Shown here: positions 26,566 through 33,081 of the stretch, one piece after another | How positions within the stretch are numbered: position 1 is the stretch's first letter | Layout: each line of letters begins with the position of its first letter | From: Verrucomicrobiota bacterium | GTDB taxonomy: Bacteria > Verrucomicrobiota > Verrucomicrobiia > Limisphaerales > JAKPVM01 | Direction: 5' to 3' | NCBI GenBank assembly: GCA_029572555.1 | Contig: JAKPVM010000036.1 | Coordinates: forward strand, 1 to 33,081 | Length of the DNA: 33,081 bases | Translations under genes and position numbers: made by a program | Notes under the pieces: generated by a model | Told to the model about the DNA's origin: nothing | Seen by the model: the letters and a program-made list of their open reading frames with translations, nothing else | Database searches by the model: none

Positions 26566-27428
26566 GTTCTTTGAAAGAACAGAGATATCAAACGGGTTGA
26601 AAAATATCTGTCAATGATATCTCGGGATAATCCTGGGTGACCGGGGAAAGGTTGTGCTGGGCTGGTCGGCATAACCCCTCTATCAGACAGGTTAATTACC
26701 AATCTGATAAAGGCATAATTCACCAGTCCCTCTGGCAATGATCGTACATTGCCACATTGCGATTGAGGGATTAGGCGGTTAGGGGTGATTAGAAACCATC
26801 CCGAGCCGAGTAAAGTAACGTCCACTGGTTTCGGGTGGAGGTGAATCGCAGTTATCCAGAGGGTTTACGGTTGCTACTGTGCACCAGCACGGTCAGACGT
26901 ACTCAGAAAGCAGATATAAAAACCTGCAACAAAATCCCGTTGAATACGGGACAAAAAGAGCCATCTGACCGGGAAGGAATCTCGGTTCTGGCAAAACCGA
27001 AGGCACCTTCCACTGCCGGCGATTCTGAAAAGCAGAACCGCGGGCTTGCGAGAAAAAAGCAACCTGAGAGTTAAGAGGCGTGAGACCCGTCGCACCGGGC
27101 AAACGCACTGCCAAAAGCAGTGGCTGACCCGGCGCTAAGTGGTAGAGACGCGAATGTATCGCAAATGTGTCTTTACCTGGTCGGTAAGTAAGTGCCGCAA
27201 ACACTTGCTGAAGCGGGCTAAGAAGCCTCACTCAATAATTCAGCAACCGCAAGGTGCTGGACAGCCCTGCTATGAGGCTGATGACTCCGCCAGCCACGGA
27301 GAATGGCGTCGGGAAGCCGACAGCCTGATGAGCGCCTAATGTCGGCAACGGGAAAGAGAGCGTGGCGAACTCCCAACCCCCAATTTGTCCCTGTCGGTTC
27401 GCAAGAGCCGGCAGGGACTTATTGTTTT
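26566..27428 (+). ncRNA. Large structured non-coding RNA candidate, about 860 bases, class not recognised
   Basis: The region is much richer in GC than its flanks (27061-27120 has 35 G or C of 60) and is filled with perfect stems. Examples: 26582-26590/26615-26623 (9 bp), 26681-26687/26703-26709, 26734-26740/26747-26753 inside 26727-26732/26765-26770 inside 26674-26679/26781-26786, and 26891-26897/26964-26970 enclosing 26935-26940/26946-26951. Further on: 26972-26977/27006-27011 enclosing 26982-26987/26995-27000, 27095-27099/27128-27132 enclosing 27106-27111/27117-27122, 27141-27149/27169-27177 (9 bp) enclosing 27150-27153/27159-27162, 27224-27230/27273-27279, a GCAA-capped hairpin at 27241-27259, and 27305-27325. 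It ends in a 14-bp GCAA-loop terminator with a T-rich tail, which sets the strand as plus. Open frames inside cross the stems and have no recognisable product. The usual signatures of RNase P, tmRNA, SRP RNA and group II domain V were not found. Function unknown. Confidence 0.72.
27387..27428 (+). terminator. Terminator hairpin of the large RNA
   Basis: Bases 27387-27400 pair with 27405-27418 over 14 positions without mismatch (two G-U pairs), closed by a GCAA tetraloop (27401-27404) and followed by TTATTGTTTT. The stable GNRA-capped stem and T-rich tail fit an intrinsic terminator; the stem may also protect the RNA 3' end. Confidence 0.8.
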
Positions 27429-27475
27429 AAGGAAAGCGATTTTACCACACTAATTGTCAAAACTAAGTGAAAAGA

Positions 27476-27766
27476 TTCTCGCAGATGTCGCAGAGATATA
27501 AGAACGCAGATAAACGGAGAGATACTATATGTATCCTTGCCTGTGGTTTCCAATGTGGTGTCAGCATCCTTGCTGACAATTCTAATACTCGGGAGCAAGG
27601 ATGCTCCCGCCACCCTTAGAGTAGCATAGGCATTCCTGCCTGTAGAGGCAAATAGAATCGTGAGATTTACAGGGATTTTTTATTTTTAACACGGATAGAC
27701 AGGATGAACAGGATATTTTATAAGACACAAGGATAAACAAGATACAATTTTTTATCCTGTACATCC
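27476..27766. repeat. Dispersed repeat region: CGCAGA copies, tetraloop hairpins and GGATNNACA inverted repeats
   Basis: This covers most of the 556-base gene-free gap after the large RNA. CGCAGA occurs at 27480, 27489 and 27505. A hairpin set follows: TGTCAGCA/TGCTGACA (27559-27578), CGGGAGCA/TGCTCCCG (27590-27609) and AGGCA/TGCCT (27628-27641), each with a 4-base loop and centres 31-35 bases apart. Bases 27552-27581 are identical to 10564-10593. Next come GATTTACAGGGAT (27664-27676), GGATAGACA and GGATGAACA units (27693-27710), and an inverted partner: 27702-27715 against 27753-27766, 13 of 14 positions matching. The same units occur at both arms of the 10.2-10.8 kb element. No gene is seen in it. 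Confidence 0.7.
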
Positions 27767-27814
27767 AATTTCTTTTCCTTATTTCAGAGGTGATTTTTAA
27801 AATGTGTTAAAAAA

Positions 27815-27850
27815 CTCCTGAAAAATCAGGGGTCAGAACTTGATTTTTAC
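27815..27850. repeat. Hairpin followed by a GGGGTCAGAACTTGA-type end sequence
   Basis: CTCCTGA/TCAGGGG (27815-27832) forms a short hairpin with a 4-base loop and runs directly into GGGGTCAGAACTTGATTTTT. Sequences of the form GGGGTCAG(G/A)(T/A)CTTGA are, as I recall them, common at the ends of REP/RAYT (TnpA-REP) type elements. No transposase gene is present, so this would be a relic. The rest of the gap to 27984 shows nothing further. Confidence 0.35.
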
Positions 27851-27984
27851 TAATTATGAGATGATAATATTTCCGTTTCTTTTTCACACCCTACTTTTAC
27901 AGTTTAAAAAAATCCTTAATTGCAACTCCGTTCATTCATCTATTTAATTGAATTAATTCCTCCTCTGCTTATATCTTTTAATAA

Positions 27985-30159
27985 ATGGCAAGTATCTCAA
28001 AAGATATGTCTGATAGGAATATTCTAATTTCCATCGGATTGCTTGGCGCATCGGCATTAACCGTGCAATTAATTCTAATGAGAGAACTGCTTGCCACTTT
28101 TAACGGCAACGAATTATCAATCGCCATTATTCTTGGGAATTGGCTTTTCTTGAGCGGGATTGGTTCATATATAGGACGGCGTTTTTCATTTAAAACCGAT
28201 ATTTCAATTCCAGGAATTTTGCATTTTTTAATCGCACTAATACCAATAATCGAACTTATTACAATAAGGCTATTGAGAGACAAAATATTCACCAGAGGTT
28301 CTCTTATTGGAATAACAGAAATGGTCGTTTCAACTTTTATACTACTGCTCCCGTTCTGCGTTATATCAGGCTTTTTTCTTGTGTTAGCGTGTGAACTTGC
28401 TTCCGGACGATATTCATCAGGAAAAATTTATATTTCCGATAGTATAGGCAGCGTCATCGGCGGGATTTTTTTCAGTTTTCTCCTGCTCCAATTTTTTGAC
28501 CATTTTAAAATCCTTGCTTTTGTCTCAATGCTTAATTTTCTTTTTTCAATAGTTCTATTCTATTATGGACGGTTTAAACTTTTGAGCATTATATCAGGGA
28601 TAATTTTAATTATAACAGCCACAGTTACATTCAAATACGATGTTGACTTTTACCTTACCCAAAAACAATTTCCTGAACAAAAACTGCTATTCAGCGGCAA
28701 TTCCCCACAGGGACGTATCGTCAGTACTGAATATCAAGGACAAATAAATTTTATTGAAAACGGAGTCCCGCTCAGTCCATCGCACAACTTGCAACAAGCA
28801 GAAGAAACAGTCCATTTTGCAATGGCTCAACGTCCACAAGCAAAAACAGTGTTGTTAATCGGTGGCGGTTATACAGGCACTGCGCAGGAAATCTTAAAAT
28901 ATAGTGTTAGTAGAGTTGATTATGTTGAAATTGATTCATTGATAATCAACCTTACAAAACAATTTTTAAAAGAAAAAATATCATCTCAAAAAATCAACAT
29001 TATCAACACCGATGGACGAAAATATATAAGGGAAACGACTGAAAAATACGATGTAATAATCATTGACGTCCCCGATCCAACAACATCGCAAATTAATCGA
29101 TTTTACACATTAGAATTTTTCAAAGAATGTCTTCGAGTTCTCAAACCAGACGGAGTTATCTCATTTGGGATAGCCCACTATGAAAATTATGTCAGCGAAG
29201 GCATTATCAAAATCTTAAGCACCACATCTCAAACATTAAGAGAATGTTTTAAAAATATTTTAATTGTTCCCGCAGGCAGAGTTTATTTTATAGCCTCTAA
29301 TAATAATATGTCTTCCGAAATTGCCGATGAACTTGAACGGCTGCAGATTCAAACCCGATATGTTAGAAGAGGATATTTAAACTCCATAATGACACCTGAC
29401 CGATTAGCAGACATAAAAGAAGCAACTTCACATCAATCTCACATTAACAAAGATTTCAATCCTGTCTTGTATTTTTACAACATCCAGCACTGGATGAGCC
29501 AGTTCAGGATTAAATTCGGTTTATTGCAGTTCATACTACTCGGAATAGTTGCAGTTTATATTTTAAAAATGCAATTAACTCAACTGACAATATTTGCCTC
29601 CGGTTTTACTGGCGCTGCTCTTGAAATTGTTTTGTTGTTTGCGTTCCAAATTATATATGGGTCTCTTTATCTCCAACTTTCTATAATAGTAACCTTATTT
29701 ATGTGTGGACTAACTTTTGGGGGCCTCTATTCAAACCATTGGCTTAATAATAAATTCAACACAGACGCAAAAATTAATACCGCCATCAAAAGACTTTTCA
29801 ATTTAACCATTCTATTAGCCCTGATTGGGGCACTGATTTATCCTGCGCTATGGATATTTTTGAAACTAATATCGGGCTATCCAATCATCTCTCAATGCGG
29901 GATTCCTGCAATTACATTTATTGTGGCGCTTATTGCCGGTTCTCAATTCCCTATTGCCTGCGCAGTTGCGTCGGAAAGAAAAATTGAAGGCGCCTCCAAA
30001 ATTTACACCGCTGATTTTATCGGTTCATCAATTGGTTCAATGCTTGCCGGCACACTTTTAATTCCCGTTGCGGGGGTATTCTCCACCTGCGCAATTACAT
30101 CGTTATTCAATATTCTATGCGCAACTCTTTTATACTTTAATTTAAAAAAAATTGGATAA
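27985..30159 (+). CDS. Membrane protein with central spermidine-synthase-like domain
   Basis: The 724-residue protein has three parts. Residues about 12-215 contain roughly seven membrane segments (including ILISIGLLGASALTVQLILMREL). A soluble aminopropyltransferase-like methyltransferase-fold domain follows (about 228-460), then about six to seven further membrane segments (about 512-722). In the central domain, GGGYTG (293-298), DYVEID (312-317), NTDGRKYI (341-348) and IIDVPDPTTS (359-368, with Asp361 and Asp364) follow the nucleotide- and substrate-binding order of spermidine synthases. Such membrane-embedded synthase fusions are widespread in bacteria but their substrate is unsettled; polyamine synthesis is only the family-based guess. 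It is the first gene of a plus-strand run with hisI and trpE, but with 64 bases before hisI and no shared pathway. The start has no Shine-Dalgarno. Confidence 0.85.
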   Translation: MASISKDMSDRNILISIGLLGASALTVQLILMRELLATFNGNELSIAIILGNWLFLSGIGSYIGRRFSFKTDISIPGILHFLIALIPIIELITIRLLRDKIFTRGSLIGITEMVVSTFILLLPFCVISGFFLVLACELASGRYSSGKIYISDSIGSVIGGIFFSFLLLQFFDHFKILAFVSMLNFLFSIVLFYYGRFKLLSIISGIILIITATVTFKYDVDFYLTQKQFPEQKLLFSGNSPQGRIVSTEYQGQINFIENGVPLSPSHNLQQAEETVHFAMAQRPQAKTVLLIGGGYTGTAQEILKYSVSRVDYVEIDSLIINLTKQFLKEKISSQKINIINTDGRKYIRETTEKYDVIIIDVPDPTTSQINRFYTLEFFKECLRVLKPDGVISFGIAHYENYVSEGIIKILSTTSQTLRECFKNILIVPAGRVYFIASNNNMSSEIADELERLQIQTRYVRRGYLNSIMTPDRLADIKEATSHQSHINKDFNPVLYFYNIQHWMSQFRIKFGLLQFILLGIVAVYILKMQLTQLTIFASGFTGAALEIVLLFAFQIIYGSLYLQLSIIVTLFMCGLTFGGLYSNHWLNNKFNTDAKINTAIKRLFNLTILLALIGALIYPALWIFLKLISGYPIISQCGIPAITFIVALIAGSQFPIACAVASERKIEGASKIYTADFIGSSIGSMLAGTLLIPVAGVFSTCAITSLFNILCATLLYFNLKKIG

Positions 30160-30178
30160 ACTTTTAAAACTTTATAAT
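30152..30178 (+). promoter_or_regulatory. Candidate promoter for hisI-trpE
   Basis: A perfect TATAAT lies at 30173-30178, about 45 bases ahead of the hisI start. The best upstream box, TTGGAT (30152-30157), is only a 3/6 match with a short 15-base spacer, so the -10 carries most of the support. Confidence 0.35.
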
Positions 30179-30223
30179 ATTAACACGGATTAAGTTTGTC
30201 ATAACTGTAAACATTAAATTTTT

Positions 30224-30613
30224 ATGAACTGGATTGGACAACTGAAATATGATTCTAATGGGCTTATACCGGCAATAATCCAGGAAGAATCGACCGGTAA
30301 GGTGCTGATGATGGCGTATATGAATAAGGATTCTATTGAAATGACGGTTAAGACTGGAAAAACGCATTTCTGGAGCAGGTCGCGCAATAAATTCTGGATG
30401 AAAGGCGAATCAAGTGGACATGTTCAGTTAGTTAAAAATATTTCTTTTGACTGTGATGCCGATACTCTGCTCATTCAAGTTGAACAAGTCGGGGCTGCCT
30501 GCCACGAAGGTTATAAGACTTGCTTTTTTAGAACCGTCAACACAAATGACGGGACCATTGTGATTAATCAAGAGCGTCTTGTTGACCCTAATCAGGTGTA
30601 TTGTAACAAGTAA
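30224..30613 (+). CDS. hisI: Phosphoribosyl-AMP cyclohydrolase
   Basis: This enzyme catalyses the third step of histidine synthesis, opening the adenine ring of PR-AMP, and is a zinc- and magnesium-dependent cytosolic enzyme. At 129 residues it is the stand-alone HisI form, without the fused HisE pyrophosphohydrolase. Motifs: [21 protein letters not shown] (14-34), the substrate loop [20 protein letters not shown] (47-66), the metal-binding DCDADTL (76-82) and the zinc cysteines Cys93 and Cys100 in [13 protein letters not shown]. All expected ligands are present. It precedes trpE by 24 bases, so the two amino-acid genes are likely cotranscribed. A hisE and the other his genes are not in the window. 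Confidence 0.96.
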   Translation: MNWIGQLKYDSNGLIPAIIQEESTGKVLMMAYMNKDSIEMTVKTGKTHFWSRSRNKFWMKGESSGHVQLVKNISFDCDADTLLIQVEQVGAACHEGYKTCFFRTVNTNDGTIVINQERLVDPNQVYCNK

Positions 30614-30637
30614 TTTGAACAAAGATTTTAAATAAAA

Positions 30638-32176
30638 ATGTTTTATCCCGATAAAGAAAAATTTCTTGAATTGAGTAAAAAGGGTAACTTAATTCCCGTT
30701 GCCCTAAAATTACTTGCCGATTTTGAAACACCGCTTTCCGCATATACAAAGATTAGAGGCAAAAGCGAGGCTTTCCTTCTTGAGTCGGTTGAAGGTGGCG
30801 AACATATCGGAAGGTATTCCTTTGTGGGATGTAATCCTGCTAAGGTGATTTGTCAAATTGGAAATCAGGTCGAGGTAAAATCAAAAGACACAATAGAATC
30901 CATATATACAGTTACTCAATCTCCAAAAAACAAGAACGAGGTGCACGATGGATTAGAAGTAATCCAGAAAATAATGGAAAAACTTAAACCAGTATCACTT
31001 CCGGGTCTGCCAAGATTTAACGGTGGCGCTGTTGGATATATAGGCTATGAATTCATTCACGATATTGAACCGGTTGTCCCTCGCCCACTCAATGATGAAT
31101 TAAAAACTCCGGTCATTTATTTTTTAATTGCCGGCGAACTGATTGTCTTTGATAGGGCAACTCAAACATTGACAATCCTTGTGAATGTATTCATCGACAA
31201 TTACAGTTCACCTGAAAAGGCTTATGACGATGCAGTAGAAAAAATCAAACGGATTATGGCAGTCCTGCAAAAGCCTGTCCCCAACTCAATTGCGATTTTC
31301 TCAGACAAAATCCGTGATGTTTCAGCATCCTCAAATACGCCAAAAGAAAAATTTATTCAGAATGTCTTAAAGGCAAAACAATATATCATTTCTGGCGATA
31401 TAATTCAGGTCGTAGGTTCGCAAAGGTTCAAGATTCCAATCAAAACAACCGCAATAGATGTTTACAGGGCTGCGCGGTCAATCAATCCATCGCCTTATAT
31501 GTTTTTGCTTGAATTAGACGGTTTCTCACTTGTTGGCGCATCGCCAGAAACCCACGTTCGCTGTGAAGATGGTCTCGTCGAAATTCGTCCTATTGCCGGT
31601 ACCCGTTCCAGAGGCAAAACAGAAGAGGAAGATTTAGCCCTTGAAAAAGAATTACTCGCCGACCCAAAGGAACGCGCCGAGCATGTAATGTTGGTCGACC
31701 TTGCAAGAAATGATATCGGCAGGGTTTGTGACTTTGGTTCCGTGAAGGTGCAAGACTTGATGATAATAGAAAAGTATAGCCACGTAATGCATATTGTCTC
31801 GGATGTTAAAGGGAAACTTTCTCCCGATAAATCCATTTACGATTTAATGCGGGCAACATTTCCAGCAGGAACATTGACTGGTGCACCAAAAATCCGCGCA
31901 ATGCAAATTATCTCTGAATTAGAACAAACCTCTCGCGGTCCTTATGGTGGTTGCGTGGGATATTTCTCATTTAACGGAAACCTTGATTGTTGTATAACAA
32001 TAAGAACGGCGCTAATTAAAGACGGTTTCGCTTATGTTCAGGCTGGCGGCGGGTGGGTAGCAGATTCAAATCCTGAAGCCGAATATATGGAAACGATTAA
32101 TAAAAGCAAAGCAATGATTAAGGCTGTCGCATTGGCAGAAAATTTCCAAAATCAAACAAACAAATCCGAAACCTGA
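30638..32176 (+). CDS. trpE: Anthranilate synthase component I
   Basis: This enzyme makes anthranilate from chorismate and glutamine-derived ammonia, the first committed step of tryptophan synthesis; it works with TrpG, which is not seen here. At 512 residues it is full-length. The N-terminal domain carries the allosteric tryptophan-binding segment FLLESVEGGEHIGRYSF (about 47-63), followed by the GAVGYIGYEF block. The chorismate-binding domain (about 235-500) has the family run DLARNDIGRVCDFGSV, FPAGTLTGAPKIRAMQIISELE (with GAPK at 415-418), YGGCVGYFSFNGNLD and QAGGGWVADSNPEAEY. The LLES residues predict feedback inhibition by tryptophan. It is 24 bases after hisI. I see no clear trp leader peptide or attenuator upstream. 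Confidence 0.97.
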   Translation: MFYPDKEKFLELSKKGNLIPVALKLLADFETPLSAYTKIRGKSEAFLLESVEGGEHIGRYSFVGCNPAKVICQIGNQVEVKSKDTIESIYTVTQSPKNKNEVHDGLEVIQKIMEKLKPVSLPGLPRFNGGAVGYIGYEFIHDIEPVVPRPLNDELKTPVIYFLIAGELIVFDRATQTLTILVNVFIDNYSSPEKAYDDAVEKIKRIMAVLQKPVPNSIAIFSDKIRDVSASSNTPKEKFIQNVLKAKQYIISGDIIQVVGSQRFKIPIKTTAIDVYRAARSINPSPYMFLLELDGFSLVGASPETHVRCEDGLVEIRPIAGTRSRGKTEEEDLALEKELLADPKERAEHVMLVDLARNDIGRVCDFGSVKVQDLMIIEKYSHVMHIVSDVKGKLSPDKSIYDLMRATFPAGTLTGAPKIRAMQIISELEQTSRGPYGGCVGYFSFNGNLDCCITIRTALIKDGFAYVQAGGGWVADSNPEAEYMETINKSKAMIKAVALAENFQNQTNKSET

Positions 32177-32261
32177 CTTTATGGAACATAAATCTGACTG
32201 GTTCAAATCAATCAGAGAAGGACATTTAAAACATCCTAACGGATATATACGTGATTTAATT

Positions 32262-33081
32262 ATGAAGAACCATACAATCGTTAGTATATTTTGGATAATC
32301 TGTATTTCGATTGGCTTAACCCATTTCGAAACTAAAGGTCAAGAAAACACTGGTCTACCCACAAGTTTTAAATGGAAAATCAGTCCGCCTCTTGTATTAC
32401 CTGCAAAACGGACAAATGACCCGTGCTATTCAGTAAAGGATCCATCTATTGTCTTTTATAATGGTCGCTGGCATCTGTTCTGCACAATTCGCAGCCAAAA
32501 AAGGACACACCAGATTGAATATTTATCTTTTGATAAATGGGAAAACGCAAATAACGCCCCGAGACATATCTTGAATTTGACTGATGGATATTTTTGCGCC
32601 CCGCAGGTCTTTTATTTCACACCGCATAAAAAATGGTATTTGATATATCAAATAATTGAACCATCGCGTAAACCTTCGTTGCAACCTGCCTTTTCAACTA
32701 CAACAGAAATTGACAAACCCGAATCGTGGTCAAAACCGACTTTGCTCTTCTCAACAGCGCCAAGAAATGTTAATCAATGGATAGATTTCTGGATAATCTG
32801 CGATAACAAAAAGGCGCATCTTTTTTTCACTTCAATGGATGGCAAAATGTGGCATTCTGAAACCGATATAGAAAAATTCCCTGATGGATGGAAAGAACCA
32901 ACCGTCGTATTAAGAGGAGACATCTTTGAGGCAAGCCATACTTATAAGGTCAAAGGAGAAAATATTTATCTAACAATTGTTGAAGCCCAAAACGCTGGTC
33001 GTAGATATTATAAAGCTTATACAGCGACAAGGCTTGATGGAGAATGGAAACCGCTTGCCGATACACTGGAAAATTCGTTTG
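32262..33081 (+). CDS. GH62-type alpha-L-arabinofuranosidase, secreted (3' end outside window)
   Basis: The frame runs open to the window edge. An ATG at 32181 would add 27 residues, but the signal peptide begins at the ATG at 32262 (MKNHTIVSIFWIICISIGL), so that start is preferred. The mature part begins FKWKISPPLVLP, then VKDPSIVFYNGRWHLFCTI, which holds the catalytic base aspartate of five-bladed beta-propeller enzymes (clan GH-F). Later blocks, YFCAPQVFYFTPHKKWYLIYQ, WIDFWIICDNKKAHLFFTSMDGKMW, FEASHTYKVKGENIYLTIVEAQ and GRRYYKAYTATRLDGEWKPL, fit GH62 more than GH43. GH62 enzymes remove arabinose side chains from arabinoxylan, so this suggests plant hemicellulose use. It follows trpE by 85 bases with no evident link to amino-acid synthesis. 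The C-terminus, possibly with a binding module, is not seen. Confidence 0.75.
   Translation, partial: MKNHTIVSIFWIICISIGLTHFETKGQENTGLPTSFKWKISPPLVLPAKRTNDPCYSVKDPSIVFYNGRWHLFCTIRSQKRTHQIEYLSFDKWENANNAPRHILNLTDGYFCAPQVFYFTPHKKWYLIYQIIEPSRKPSLQPAFSTTTEIDKPESWSKPTLLFSTAPRNVNQWIDFWIICDNKKAHLFFTSMDGKMWHSETDIEKFPDGWKEPTVVLRGDIFEASHTYKVKGENIYLTIVEAQNAGRRYYKAYTATRLDGEWKPLADTLENSF

Noticed and set aside
26835-27231. Open frames of 79 and 112 codons, one on each strand, inside the structured region
   Set aside because: They cross the paired stems, have odd composition with no family match, and the RNA folding explains the sequence better.
26566-27428. Assignment as RNase P RNA, tmRNA, SRP RNA or group II intron
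   Set aside because: The GAGGAAAGTCC and ACAGAAA blocks of RNase P, the CCA end and tag frame of tmRNA, the SRP Alu/S motifs and intron domain V were not found.
32181-32261. 27-residue N-terminal extension of the GH62-type protein
   Set aside because: The signal peptide begins at the later ATG; the extra frame is too short to be significant, though it remains possible as a small separate peptide.

Overview
The window is a chromosomal stretch of a low-GC, Gram-negative-type bacterium with about twenty protein genes. No tRNA, rRNA or prophage genes were seen. Lineage hints: a prepilin-like protein of the Lentisphaerae/Planctomycetes/Verrucomicrobia kind, a Tat-exported Gfo/Idh/MocA oxidoreductase, a GH123-type (DUF4091) giant glycosidase, a GH62-type arabinofuranosidase, lipoproteins, and starts that mostly lack a Shine-Dalgarno sequence. 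I infer a PVC-like, polysaccharide-degrading heterotroph; the exact phylum is not decided here.

Layout. 1-3260 (minus strand): a partial Cys-rich protein with an internal export-like segment, a 5'-truncated DUF190 gene, and the housekeeping sigma factor rpoD. 3361-8795 (minus): a complete pyruvate dehydrogenase set aceE-aceF-lpd. A lipoate-protein ligase is divergent from it (8916-9635, plus), matching the lipoyl requirement of the E2 subunit, and a PaaI-type thioesterase follows. 10196-10769 is a non-coding MITE-like element with 21-bp terminal inverted repeats and internal hairpins. 10797-13842 (minus) is a compact four-gene cluster: unknown coiled membrane protein, prepilin-like protein, ABC ATPase, ABC permease. 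13990-16878 is a D-lactate/glycolate-dehydrogenase-like flavo-iron-sulfur fusion, which abuts the convergent Gfo/Idh/MocA gene. Then come cstA (18309-20714), the GH123-type enzyme (20830-24498), and a minus-strand pair: LytM (M23) peptidase and a SecD-P1-like lipoprotein.

26126-27984 is the most unusual part. It holds a 53-codon basic protein with a strong terminator, a very AT-rich stretch with two DnaA-box-like 9-mers, and then a GC-richer region of about 860 bases (26566-27428) packed with perfect hairpins. That region ends in a 14-bp GCAA-capped terminator. I read it as a large structured non-coding RNA that I could not assign to RNase P, tmRNA, SRP RNA or a group II intron. It is followed by dispersed hairpin repeats that also occur inside the 10.2-10.8 kb element.

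The right end (27985-33081, plus) carries a membrane-flanked spermidine-synthase-like protein, hisI, trpE, and the beginning of a GH62-type arabinofuranosidase cut by the window edge.

The genes suggest central pyruvate metabolism (PDH plus lipoylation, lactate/glycolate-type oxidation, CstA uptake) joined to export of plant-polysaccharide or glycan-degrading enzymes. The large RNA and the repeat families are the parts without a ready explanation.
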